A stretch of 64,000 nt of DNA from JAJDIA01 sp031555735 (lineage in GTDB: Bacteria > Bacteroidota > Bacteroidia > Bacteroidales > Tannerellaceae), in NCBI GenBank assembly GCA_031555735.1, contig JAVBUE010000058.1:1-64000 (forward strand), read 5' to 3'. A program made the position numbers and the translations under genes. This document shows positions 35,230 to 43,781 of the stretch, piece after piece. How positions within the stretch are numbered: position 1 is the first letter of the stretch; each line of letters begins with the position of its first letter. Below the pieces are notes generated by a model, which worked only from the letters and a program-made list of their open reading frames with translations, did no database searches and was not told the DNA's origin.

Positions 35230-36546
35230 ATGATAGACAATACCGTATTTAATAATAAGAAAGCCGCGTATTTCACCCTGGGATGCAAGCTCAATTTCGC
35301 GGAGACATCCGCCATCGGGAAAACATTGGCAGGGCAGGGCATACGTAAAGCCCGGCCGGGTGAAAAAGCGGATATCTGCATCATCAATACCTGTTCGGTG
35401 ACCGAGCTGGCCGATAAAAAATGCCGCCAGGCTATCCGGCGGATCGGGAAGCAACACCCGGGCGCGTTCATGGTAGTCACCGGTTGCTACGCCCAACTCA
35501 AGCCGGAAGAGATCGCTACGATAGAAGGGGTGGATCTGGTCTTAGGCTCCGAACAGAAAACAGATATACTCCCCTACCTGGAAAAGCTGGACAAAGCCAC
35601 GGAGAAAGGGTGTATCGTCACCTCCTCAACCAAAGACATCCGTACGTTTGTCCCCTCTTGTTCGGCCGACGACCGTACCCGCCACTTCCTGAAAGTACAA
35701 GACGGCTGTGATTATTACTGCAGCTACTGCACCATTCCCTTTGCCCGGGGCAGAAGCCGGAACGGGACGATCGGCAGCCTGGTTGCTCAGGCGCAGGAGG
35801 TAGCGGCGGCAGGTGGGAAAGAGATTGTGCTGACTGGGGTGAATATCGGTGATTTCGGCAAAACAACCGGCGAGCAACTGATCGACCTGATCCGCGCCCT
35901 TGATGAGGTGGAAGGTATCGACCGCTATCGGATCTCTTCCATAGAGCCGAACCTGATCACCGACGAAGCCATCGAATTTGTTGCCGCCAGCCAACGGTTC
36001 GCCCCGCACTTCCATATCCCGTTGCAAAGCGGTTGCGATGCCGTCTTGTCCCTGATGCGCCGGCGTTACGATACCTCGCTGTTCCGGCATAAGATCGAGA
36101 AAATCAAGGAAATCCTTCCCCATGCATTTATCGGGGTGGATGTGATTGTAGGCACACGCGGCGAAACCGACGCCTGGTTTGAAGAAACCCGGCAGTTTAT
36201 CGAAAGCCTTGCCATCAGCCAGCTGCATGTATTCAACTACTCCGAACGGCCGGGTACGCAGGCGTTGCAGATCGACCATGTGGTCGATCCGAAAACACGG
36301 CAGACCCGCAGCCAGCAGCTACTCGACCTGTCCGAACGGAAATGGAAAGCCTTCTACGCTTCCTGCCGGGGCAAGGAAGCCCGGGTATTGTTCGAACAGA
36401 CCAAAAAGGGAGCCTTCATGCATGGGTTTACCGAAAACTACGTCAGGGTGGAAGCACCTTACGACGCCAGCCTCATCAACCGGACACATCCCGTGACATT
36501 GGGTGATTGGAACAGGGAACAAACGGCTTTACGCATCAACAGCTAA
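35230..36546 (+). CDS. mtaB: tRNA (t6A37-C2) methylthiotransferase MtaB
   Basis: A 438-residue radical SAM methylthiotransferase that converts t6A37 of tRNA to ms2t6A. It has an N-terminal UPF0004 domain with the first cluster cysteines (TLGCKLNFAET, INTCSVTELADKK, TGCYAQ), then the radical SAM motif CDYYCSYC (about residues 160-167) and a C-terminal TRAM-like region (about 375-430). The KCRQAIRR stretch fits the MtaB branch. It is 2 nt upstream of the acyltransferase gene. Confidence 0.93.
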   Translation: MIDNTVFNNKKAAYFTLGCKLNFAETSAIGKTLAGQGIRKARPGEKADICIINTCSVTELADKKCRQAIRRIGKQHPGAFMVVTGCYAQLKPEEIATIEGVDLVLGSEQKTDILPYLEKLDKATEKGCIVTSSTKDIRTFVPSCSADDRTRHFLKVQDGCDYYCSYCTIPFARGRSRNGTIGSLVAQAQEVAAAGGKEIVLTGVNIGDFGKTTGEQLIDLIRALDEVEGIDRYRISSIEPNLITDEAIEFVAASQRFAPHFHIPLQSGCDAVLSLMRRRYDTSLFRHKIEKIKEILPHAFIGVDVIVGTRGETDAWFEETRQFIESLAISQLHVFNYSERPGTQALQIDHVVDPKTRQTRSQQLLDLSERKWKAFYASCRGKEARVLFEQTKKGAFMHGFTENYVRVEAPYDASLINRTHPVTLGDWNREQTALRINS

Positions 36547-36548
36547 TC

Positions 36549-37442
36549 ATGGGAAACAAAATCATCTACGGCTTACTCTACGGCTGGGTTAAATTACATG
36601 CCCTGCTTCCTATACGCGTACTATATATATATGCCGACCTGCTGTATGTGCTCATCTATTATGTGGCGCGTTACCGGCTGAAGGTAGTGCGCCGCAACAT
36701 GAAAGCCTCTTTCCCCGACAAATCCCCGGCAGAGCTTCGTCAATTGGAGAAAGCGTTCTACCGCCACTTTGGCGATTACATCGTGGAAAGCTTCAAGCTG
36801 GCACATATCAGCCTGGAAGAGATACAGCGGCGCGCCTGGATAAACAACCCGGAGGTAGTGGACGAGTTGATGGCGCAAGGACATACCTGCCTGGTTTTAC
36901 TGATGGGACATTACGGTAACTGGGAATGGTTCACCGGTTCGGGATCCCAGTTTGAAGAGGCCTGCATCTATCAGATATACCGTCCGCTGAACAGCCCGGC
37001 CATGGATCGCCTGTTTATCAACCTCCGCACACAGTTCGGCTCGCGGGGGATCAAAAAGAACGATACGATCCGCGACATCATCAAGCTCAAACAGGAACGG
37101 ACACGTTCGGTGGTGATCTTCCTCGCCGACCAGACACCCAGCAAAGGCAACCTGCATTACTGGACGAACTTCCTGAACCAGGAATCATCCATCCTGAACG
37201 GCCCAGAACGCATCGCCCGCAAACTGGATCTGCCGGTTATATTCCTCGACGTACAGAAAAAACGGAGGGGATATTATACGGTGGATATGCAACTGATCAC
37301 GGCAGAAGCACGGAATACGCCCGAGAACTGGATCACCGAACAGTATGCCCGCCGGATGGAGCAGAGTATCCTGCGCAATCCGGCCTTCTGGCTGTGGACA
37401 CATAAGCGCTGGAAGCACAAACGGCCCACATCAACCCCCTGA
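36549..37442 (+). CDS. Lipid A biosynthesis acyltransferase-like protein (LpxL/HtrB family)
   Basis: A 297-residue membrane-anchored acyltransferase. The N-terminal hydrophobic segment (about residues 3-42) is followed by the catalytic HxxxxE motif in LMGHYGNWEW (about residues 117-126). The second block, FLADQTPSKGNLHYWTNFLN, binds the lipid acceptor. Family members add the secondary acyl chains to lipid A. The ATG at 36549 lies 2 nt after mtaB, so co-transcription is likely. Confidence 0.9.
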   Translation: MGNKIIYGLLYGWVKLHALLPIRVLYIYADLLYVLIYYVARYRLKVVRRNMKASFPDKSPAELRQLEKAFYRHFGDYIVESFKLAHISLEEIQRRAWINNPEVVDELMAQGHTCLVLLMGHYGNWEWFTGSGSQFEEACIYQIYRPLNSPAMDRLFINLRTQFGSRGIKKNDTIRDIIKLKQERTRSVVIFLADQTPSKGNLHYWTNFLNQESSILNGPERIARKLDLPVIFLDVQKKRRGYYTVDMQLITAEARNTPENWITEQYARRMEQSILRNPAFWLWTHKRWKHKRPTSTP

Positions 37443-37447
37443 TACGC

Positions 37448-38518
37448 ATGGATCAACCTGTTGCCCACATACCCGCCAAGCGCGTATCCGTCGTCATCCT
37501 GAACTGGAACGGACGATCGCTGCTGGACACCTTCCTTCCCGGCGTATTGCGATACAGTCCCGACAGCATCGCCGAGGTGGTGGTAGCCGACAATGGATCT
37601 ACCGATGATTCCGTCGCCCTGCTGCAAGAACGTTTCCCTTCCGTCCGCCTGATCCGGCTGGATCGGAATTATGGTTTTGCGGAAGGTTACAACCGAGCGA
37701 TTCAACAGATCACATCCCCCTATACCGTGCTGCTAAACAGCGATGTGGAGGTGACCGACGGTTGGCTCGACGCCCCGCTGGCGACTTTGGACAGCACACC
37801 GGCTATCGCCTGTGTACAACCCAAGATACGGTCGCACCGCCACCGGTCGGCCTTCGAATATGCCGGCGCCTGCGGTGGATACCTCGACAAATACGGCTAT
37901 CCATTCTGCCGGGGACGTATCCTGCATGTGGTGGAAGAAGACAATGGGCAGTACGACGCTCCCGCCGATCTGCTGTGGGCCAGCGGAGCCTGTTTGTTTA
38001 TCCGCACCTCCGTCTATCTGCAGGAAGGCGGATTAGACGCCACCTTCTTTGCCCATCAGGAAGAGATTGATCTGTGCTGGCGGCTCCGGAACCGCGGTTA
38101 CCGCATCCTGTGCACGCCCCAATCCGTGGTTTATCATGTGGGAGGAGCCACGTTGCAGACGGAGAGCCCGCGGAAAACCTTCCTCAATTTCCGCAACAAC
38201 CTGTTGATGCTGTACAAGAACCTGCCCGAAAAGGAATTAGCCCCGGTAATGCGCCGCCGCTTCTGGCTGGATTATATCGCCGCCGCCAAGTTCCTGGTCG
38301 CCGGGCATCCGGCCAATGCCAAAGCCGTGTATGAGGCGCGCCGGGCGTACCATGCACTGAAGCCACACTATGCCGACATTCGGAAAGCGAACCTGAGACA
38401 AACAATAAGCCCGATGTTGCCCGAACTGCTTCCACAAAGTATGCTTGCCTTGTTTTATCTGCGCGGAATCAAACGTTTTTCCGCCGTCCCGTTCGTCCAA
38501 AACATGCCAAACAATTGA
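37448..38518 (+). CDS. Family 2 glycosyltransferase
   Basis: A 356-residue GT-A fold glycosyltransferase. The start region SVVILNWNGRSLLDTFLPGV and ADNGSTDD show the nucleotide-sugar binding half, and LLNSDVEVTDGW contains the SD motif replacing DXD. LCWRLRNRGYRILCTPQSVV fits the acceptor domain of rhamnosyltransferase-like GT2 enzymes. A hydrophobic region (about residues 265-290) may attach it to the membrane. It follows the acyltransferase by 5 nt. Confidence 0.88.
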   Translation: MDQPVAHIPAKRVSVVILNWNGRSLLDTFLPGVLRYSPDSIAEVVVADNGSTDDSVALLQERFPSVRLIRLDRNYGFAEGYNRAIQQITSPYTVLLNSDVEVTDGWLDAPLATLDSTPAIACVQPKIRSHRHRSAFEYAGACGGYLDKYGYPFCRGRILHVVEEDNGQYDAPADLLWASGACLFIRTSVYLQEGGLDATFFAHQEEIDLCWRLRNRGYRILCTPQSVVYHVGGATLQTESPRKTFLNFRNNLLMLYKNLPEKELAPVMRRRFWLDYIAAAKFLVAGHPANAKAVYEARRAYHALKPHYADIRKANLRQTISPMLPELLPQSMLALFYLRGIKRFSAVPFVQNMPNN

Positions 38519-38535
38519 TTGCAAGGTTTTATTAA

Positions 38536-38625
38536 TGGTTTGAAGGCTATGTGGAGGAAGTACCGTTTACCGTAAAAGAAGGAACGGTTACCCATTGTGA
38601 CATCGCACTGATTGAAAAGCAGTAA
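38536..38625 (+). pseudogene. Possible C-terminal gene remnant
   Basis: Directly after a TAA stop (38533-38535), a 29-codon open stretch ends in TAA at 38623. The peptide reads WFEGYVEEVPFTVKEGTVTH and then CDIALIEKQ, which looks coding-like but has no start codon near its 5' end. I suggest a truncated gene remnant in the intergenic region that holds array C. It could also be chance. Confidence 0.35.
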
Positions 38626-38696
38626 AAAAGCGGTACCGGCAATCACACATCCCTCCTTCAATCCGCATAAGCGGCATCTACTACCAGATCAGGAAC

Positions 38697-38740
38697 CTTC
38701 TCTTGTCAACAACAGGCACTTCTTTTGTCAACAACAGGAA
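38697..38740. repeat. Two-copy 22-nt direct repeat upstream of array C
   Basis: Two adjacent copies (38697-38718 and 38719-38740) share TTGTCAACAACAGG, with three base differences over the 22 nt. The step is the same 22 nt as in the nearby palindromic arrays, but the words are not palindromic. It lies 11 nt before the leader of array C. Confidence 0.85.
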
Positions 38741-38751
38741 AAAGAAATGTC

Positions 38752-38873
38752 GCGATAAGGATGCTTTAATCTTCCCACCCTTGTGGGAACATGTTTCCAC
38801 AAGGGTGGGAAGATGTTTCCACAGTGGTGGGAAGATGTTTCCACCCTTGTGGGAAGATTAGTTCTTCCGCATG
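38752..38873. repeat. Array C: 22-nt-stepped palindromic repeats upstream of the M64-type gene
   Basis: A leader GCGATAAGGA (38752-38761) with CTTTAA is followed by four 18-nt near-palindromes at 38772, 38794, 38816 and 38838: TTCCCAC or TTTCCAC, a 4-nt loop, then GTGGGAA. The first three are followed by a 4-nt spacer (CATG, GATG, GATG). A degenerate fifth unit at 38860 contains TTCCGCATG (38865-38873). Total 122 nt, as in array B. The loops of units 1 and 4 (CCTT) and unit 2 (AAGG) are complementary. The rest of 38874-39036 has only degenerate GACGAT words. Confidence 0.92.
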
Positions 38874-39036
38874 CCGGTAACAGACGATCCGTATGTTGAC
38901 GATACTTCTTCCTGTAGTGGACGATAGTGGCTCCCTCATCCTGCCATTCTCCCGCCTATGTAGGGTTCAGGTACATTTCTTTTGATAATAAACACATAAA
39001 AACGCATCTGTCCACTCATCAAAAACCAAAATCATC

Positions 39037-39044
39037 TATATTTG
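39037..39044 (+). promoter_or_regulatory. -7 element for the M64-type gene
   Basis: TATATTTG matches TAnnTTTG, 33 nt upstream of the ATG at 39078. No TTTG is found at -33. Confidence 0.5.
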
Positions 39045-39077
39045 CCTCTTATTATATACTAATAAAACGATCCTGTT

Positions 39078-40376
39078 ATGAGAACTATCTTTCCGTTTCT
39101 GTTATTTTTCCTGTTAGCTTCCGTCGGTTGCCAGGCGCAGGGCGACTTTGACAAATATTTCGAGAAAAAAAGCCTTCGGGTTGATTTCGCGTTAAGCGGC
39201 AACAACCGGACACAGGCTGCCGCCCTGCAACAAATGAGGGAAGAACCTTTTTGGGGAGGCCCGGTAAAAAACCTGATCGACGAGCTCAATTACGGAGGAT
39301 ACCATGTCAATGTGTATGACAAAGCATCCAACAAGCTGATCTACTCCCGCGGATTCAACACGCTGTTTGAAGAATGGCGCACCACCGAACAGGCGGCCGT
39401 GGAAATACAATCGTGGACAAACAGCGTATCCATCCCCTACCCCAAATCGCCCATTGTGCTTGAAATAACCGGACGGGAAAAAGAAGACATGCAATTCCAT
39501 CCCCTGATGAAACTGGACGTGGATCCCACCAGCATCTTTATCGACAGAGGCAAACTGAAGGATAACAAAGTAACCCAGGTACAATACAAAGGCGAACCGG
39601 CGAAGAAAGTGGATCTCGTATTCATCGGCGAAGGATACACCGCTGCCGAGCAGGAGTTGTTTTTGAAAGATGCCAACCTGTTCACCGAGTCGCTGTTCAA
39701 GACCGCTCCTTTCCATAACCACCGTGAAGACTTCAACGTATGGGCCGTGAATGTGGTCTCCGAAGAATCGGGTACCGATATGTCGGGTGAAGGCATCTAC
39801 AAGAATACCGCCCTGAACTCCGGATTCTACACATTCGGGGTAAGTCGTTACCTGACGACACCCGATATGAAGTCGATCCGCGACGCCGTATGGAACGTCC
39901 CCTGCGACGCCATCTTCATCCTGGTGAACGAGGAACGGTACGGCGGTGGCGGGATGTATAATTTCTATGCGATCGGTACGGCACACAACCAGAAAACACA
40001 GGAGGTATTCGTGCATGAGTTCGGCCACAGCTTTGCCGGCCTTGCCGATGAGTACTTCCAATCCGAAGTGGCATACGACGAAGCCTCCTTCTACAACATC
40101 AAGCATGAACCCTGGGAACCCAATATCACCACGTTGGTGAATTTCGACAAGAAATGGAAAAACATGTTGCCCGCCGGACTCCCCATCCCCACCCCGCTGG
40201 ACGATGCCCATAAAGACTCTATCGGGGTGTTCGAAGGCGCCGGGTACCTGTCCAAGGGCATTTATCGCCCGATGGATCATTGCATGATGCGCGACCTGGT
40301 ACCCTTCTGTCCGGTTTGCAGCCGCGCCATCGTCAACATGGTGGACTTCCTGAGCGACCGCGCTTACACGAAATAA
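39078..40376 (+). CDS. M64-family zinc metallopeptidase (IgA-protease-like), lipoprotein
   Basis: A 432-residue exported peptidase. The signal peptide MRTIFPFLLFFLLASVGCQA contains a lipobox-like SVGC, so it may be lipidated. An N-terminal M64 domain (about residues 50-150) precedes the catalytic domain, with the zinc motif HEFGHSFAGLADEYF (about residues 313-327). Relatives in Bacteroidota are common and mostly uncharacterised, so cleavage of IgA should not be assumed. It is 3 nt upstream of the EamA gene. Confidence 0.88.
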   Translation: MRTIFPFLLFFLLASVGCQAQGDFDKYFEKKSLRVDFALSGNNRTQAAALQQMREEPFWGGPVKNLIDELNYGGYHVNVYDKASNKLIYSRGFNTLFEEWRTTEQAAVEIQSWTNSVSIPYPKSPIVLEITGREKEDMQFHPLMKLDVDPTSIFIDRGKLKDNKVTQVQYKGEPAKKVDLVFIGEGYTAAEQELFLKDANLFTESLFKTAPFHNHREDFNVWAVNVVSEESGTDMSGEGIYKNTALNSGFYTFGVSRYLTTPDMKSIRDAVWNVPCDAIFILVNEERYGGGGMYNFYAIGTAHNQKTQEVFVHEFGHSFAGLADEYFQSEVAYDEASFYNIKHEPWEPNITTLVNFDKKWKNMLPAGLPIPTPLDDAHKDSIGVFEGAGYLSKGIYRPMDHCMMRDLVPFCPVCSRAIVNMVDFLSDRAYTK

Positions 40377-40379
40377 GGA

Positions 40380-41273
40380 ATGGAAGGGAGGAACCACGCC
40401 CTCTGGTATCACGGGATGGCCCTGTTCACCGTCGTCGTTTGGGGAACGACATTCGTTTCCACCAAGCTACTGCTGGAACAGGGTCTTAGCCCGGCCGAGA
40501 TCCTGTTGTACCGTTTCCTGCTGGCATATGTCTGCATCTGGTTCTTTACCGGCAGACGACTGCTGGCGAAAAGCGGACGCGACGAGCTGTTGATGGCGGG
40601 CGCAGGTATCTGTGGCGGTTCCCTGTATTTCATTGCCGAAAACACGGCGCTGAAGATCACATTGGCGTCCAACGTCTCCCTCCTCCTCTGCACCGCTCCT
40701 ATCCTGACGGCTTTCGTCCTCTATTTTTTCCGGAAAAACGAACGGTTGGCTTCCCGGCTGATCACCGGCTCGCTGATCGCATTGGCAGGAGTATCCCTGG
40801 TGGTGTTCAACGGTAGTTTTATCCTCCGGATCAGCCCGGCTGGCGACCTGCTTACCATGCTCGCCGCGCTGGCCTGGGCATTCTACGGGCTGATCCTGAA
40901 ATTGCTCGACACCCGCTATCCGATCTTATTCATCACCCGGAAGGTATTCTTTTACGGGATGCTGACCCTCCTGCCGGTATTCCTTTTCGAACCGATCACT
41001 ACCGCTCCGGCCACTTTCCTGCGACCAGTAGTGGGACTGAACCTGCTCTTCCTGGGGCTGGTCGCATCTTTCCTCTGTTATTTCCTGTGGAATACCGCCA
41101 TGAAGGAACTGGGTGCTGTCACCACATCCAACTACATCTACTTCATGCCCCTGATCACCCTGCTCACCTCCGCCATTGTATTGCACGAAACGATCACACC
41201 GATCGCCATGGCCGGCTCGGCGTTGATTATCGGTGGCGTCTATATCGCCGAAAGGGGATTGAAGCGGTTATAG
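40380..41273 (+). CDS. EamA (DMT superfamily) permease
   Basis: A 297-residue inner-membrane transporter with ten predicted membrane helices arranged as two EamA repeats (each about 140 residues). Characteristic segments are TTFVSTKLLLEQGLSPAEIL early on and the repeat ALAWAFYGLILKLLD. The substrate is not predictable. It converges on the marC-like gene with a 6-nt overlap at the stop codons. Confidence 0.9.
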   Translation: MEGRNHALWYHGMALFTVVVWGTTFVSTKLLLEQGLSPAEILLYRFLLAYVCIWFFTGRRLLAKSGRDELLMAGAGICGGSLYFIAENTALKITLASNVSLLLCTAPILTAFVLYFFRKNERLASRLITGSLIALAGVSLVVFNGSFILRISPAGDLLTMLAALAWAFYGLILKLLDTRYPILFITRKVFFYGMLTLLPVFLFEPITTAPATFLRPVVGLNLLFLGLVASFLCYFLWNTAMKELGAVTTSNYIYFMPLITLLTSAIVLHETITPIAMAGSALIIGGVYIAERGLKRL

Positions 41274-41912
41274 CTGCGCCTGGCGGATAATATCCGTCAG
41301 GATCGGACGGACGCCGCTCACGAAACATTCGACGGCGATCACCATCAGGATCAGACCCATCAGGCGCATCATCACGTTGTTGCCCGTCTCACCGATCAGT
41401 TTCACCAACCGGGTGGAAGCACGAAGTACAAGGAAGGTAACGAAATACACGAACGCGATCGACCCGACAAGGATCCCTTTCCGGGCAAGGGTAGTCGCAT
41501 CATCCATCAACATGATGGCGTTGGCAATAGCGCCTGGCCCGCATAACATCGGAATGGCGAGGGGTGTGACGGAGATATCGTCGGCATACGTCTTGATCTC
41601 CTCCTTCCGCAGTTTGACACTGGTATATTTCGCCTGCAACATATCATAGCCGATGGCGAAGATGATGATCCCGCCCGCGATGCGGAATCCATTGGTGGAC
41701 AAGCCGAACAGTTGGAACAGCAACTGTCCGCAGAAGGTAAAGGTGATGATGGTGATGAAGGCAACAATCGTTGCCCGCTTGACGATACTCTTCCGTTCGG
41801 CATCCTCCATCCCACTTGTCATGGTGAGGAATACAGGCATCGTTCCCAGCGGATTGGTAAGCGTGAAGAACGAGGTGAAACAAAGCAAGGCAAAAGGTAA
41901 CAGGTTATCCAT
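41268..41912 (-). CDS. MarC family membrane protein
   Basis: A 214-residue integral membrane protein with six predicted helices. The family signatures are FFTLTNPLGTMPVFLTMT near the N terminus and a second related loop, ISVTPLAIPMLCGPGAIANA (about residues 94-113). Function is uncertain; the old link to multiple antibiotic resistance was withdrawn for E. coli MarC. The last 6 nt overlap the convergent EamA gene. Confidence 0.9.
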   Translation of the reverse strand: MDNLLPFALLCFTSFFTLTNPLGTMPVFLTMTSGMEDAERKSIVKRATIVAFITIITFTFCGQLLFQLFGLSTNGFRIAGGIIIFAIGYDMLQAKYTSVKLRKEEIKTYADDISVTPLAIPMLCGPGAIANAIMLMDDATTLARKGILVGSIAFVYFVTFLVLRASTRLVKLIGETGNNVMMRLMGLILMVIAVECFVSGVRPILTDIIRQAQL

Positions 41913-41936
41913 CTGGTAATGTGTGTATGATTTAGT

Positions 41937-43367
41937 TTACGTTAGTTCTTTGATTAACAATTTCTGCGCCGGTGTGCTCTCGGCGTAGGTACACGGGCCG
42001 GTTACGCAACCGCCTTCACAGGCCATGACTTCGATGAAACGGGCGGGAGCCTTTCCTGTCTTGGCGTAGGTACGCAGCAGGGCGACATTTTTCTTGGTGA
42101 GATTGGCCACCTGCACGGCGTTCACAGTGTCGTCTTTCAGGTAGGTTTTCACGGCGTTGATTACTCCTCCGCTACGGGCATACCCATGCGCTTCCCGGCT
42201 GGAGGTGAACAACACGGAGTAGGTTTGCGTCTCCTCAAACCGGATATCCAGCCCTTTCAGGATGGAGCCCAGTTCTTCGAAAGTCATCGCGTAATCCACA
42301 TTCGGATCCATCCGCACCTCTTTTCGCTTGGCCACGCACGGACCAACAAACACGACTTTAGCATCGGGATACTGTTTCTTCACCCGTTGGGCGGTATAGT
42401 ACATCGGCGAACCGGTGGACGAAATGTATTTCTTCATATCCGGAATGTGCTTCTCGGCTAACTGGATATAGGAAGGGCAGCAACTGGTAGTCATAAAGGG
42501 TTGTCCTTCGTGCAGTTTTTCCATCAACTCCGCCCCTTCGTGGCAGGTGGTATCCATCGCCCCCTGCGCCACCTCGACCACGTCGGTAAAACCGATCGCT
42601 TTGATCGCGCCATAGACCTGTTCGATCGGCGACTTGAACTGCGCCAGTACCGCCGGCGCCACAATGGCCACCATCCGTTCCCTGTTGCGCAGGCTCTGCA
42701 GGATATCGAATACCTGTGATATTTCGAAGATCGCCCCGAACGGACAGGCGTTGATACATTTACCGCAGTAGATACATTTGCTTTCGTCGATATGCTCCAC
42801 CCCGTATTCATCTTTGCTGATGGCTTTTACCGGGCATACTTCTTCGCAGGGGATGGGGATATAGACGATCGCGTGATAGGGACAGCTCTGGTGGCATTTC
42901 CCGCAACTGATACAGGTATCATGGTCGATCTCCGCCTGCCCGTTCTTTTTGAAGCGGATGGAATCCTTCGGGCAGGACATGTAGCAGTTACGCGCCACAC
43001 ATCCCCGGCAGAGGTTGGTGATCTCATAATTGACCGACACACACGACGAGCAGGCCTCATCGATTACGCACATCAGATTCTCCTTGGTGATCTTGTCGCG
43101 CAACAGCGCACGGCGGGCAAACTCGGAGAGCGGGGTCAGTTCATCCTCTTCGTCCTGCATGTCGAACCCTAACAAAGGAAATGATTTGTATCTCCATACC
43201 GCCCGTTCCTTGTGCACGCAACAACGGCCCTGCACTTTCGCTTTCCGGGGCGTCAGTTCGATCGGCAACCGGTCTATCCGTTCTATCAACTGGTTCTCTT
43301 TCCAGAGCTTTACTAAATTTGCCAATAACTCGTGGCGGACAATCATCACGTTGTTGGTAAATGCCAT
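41937..43367 (-). CDS. [FeFe]-hydrogenase, monomeric, ferredoxin-rich (group B-like)
   Basis: A 476-residue protein. It starts with a domain that binds several iron-sulfur clusters (CRGCVARNCYMSCP, CISCGKCHQSC, CIYCGKCINAC) up to about residue 220. The H-cluster motifs then follow: TSCCPSY (L1), GPCVAKRKE (L2) and MACEGGCVTGPC (L3). All cluster cysteines appear present. In Bacteroidota such single-subunit enzymes are associated with hydrogen production from ferredoxin during fermentation, which is the inferred role. Maturases (HydEFG) are not in this window. A -7 element is at 43393-43400. Confidence 0.88.
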   Translation of the reverse strand: MAFTNNVMIVRHELLANLVKLWKENQLIERIDRLPIELTPRKAKVQGRCCVHKERAVWRYKSFPLLGFDMQDEEDELTPLSEFARRALLRDKITKENLMCVIDEACSSCVSVNYEITNLCRGCVARNCYMSCPKDSIRFKKNGQAEIDHDTCISCGKCHQSCPYHAIVYIPIPCEEVCPVKAISKDEYGVEHIDESKCIYCGKCINACPFGAIFEISQVFDILQSLRNRERMVAIVAPAVLAQFKSPIEQVYGAIKAIGFTDVVEVAQGAMDTTCHEGAELMEKLHEGQPFMTTSCCPSYIQLAEKHIPDMKKYISSTGSPMYYTAQRVKKQYPDAKVVFVGPCVAKRKEVRMDPNVDYAMTFEELGSILKGLDIRFEETQTYSVLFTSSREAHGYARSGGVINAVKTYLKDDTVNAVQVANLTKKNVALLRTYAKTGKAPARFIEVMACEGGCVTGPCTYAESTPAQKLLIKELT

Positions 43368-43392
43368 AGGGGTTCTTCTTAATGTAAGGCTG

Positions 43393-43400
43393 CAAAGATA
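43393..43400 (-). promoter_or_regulatory. -7 element for the hydrogenase gene
   Basis: On the minus strand TATCTTTG (43393-43400) matches TAnnTTTG, 26 nt upstream of the ATG at 43367. It lies 19 nt before the folB stop codon in coordinate order, so the hydrogenase gene can be transcribed separately from folB. Confidence 0.55.
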
Positions 43401-43418
43401 ATGGATTTACTCCATACG

Positions 43419-43781
43419 TTACCCATATTTTTCGATAAGAATCACGGAGGCCGAACGAACATCCCCGCCGAAAGGCGGACAGGCTTTCGACACCTTCACT
43501 TCCACCTCAGCCAGTTGCGGGAAACGGCGTTTCAGCGCTGCCAGGATTCGTCCGCCCACATGCTCCAGCAAGGCGGAAGGGACAGCCATCTCCGCCTTCA
43601 CCACCTCATAAGCCTGTGCGTAATGAATCGTATCCTCGATACGGTCGGAGGCAACCGCCTGCCGGAGATCGGCCGTCATCACCAGGTGAACCGTGAACCG
43701 GTTGCCCACTTTCCTTTCCTGTTCGCCTACGCCATGGTAAGCATAAAAGCGCATCTCTTCCAAAACGATTTTCGTGATCAT
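43419..43781 (-). CDS. folB: Dihydroneopterin aldolase
   Basis: FolB cleaves 7,8-dihydroneopterin in folate synthesis. The 120-residue protein has the tunnelling fold of the family, with YAYHGVGEQERKVGNRFTV at residues 13-31 and KVSKACPPFGGDVRSASV near the C terminus. No other folate gene is adjacent. It is followed by the hydrogenase gene 51 nt downstream, which has its own promoter element. Confidence 0.92.
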   Translation of the reverse strand: MITKIVLEEMRFYAYHGVGEQERKVGNRFTVHLVMTADLRQAVASDRIEDTIHYAQAYEVVKAEMAVPSALLEHVGGRILAALKRRFPQLAEVEVKVSKACPPFGGDVRSASVILIEKYG

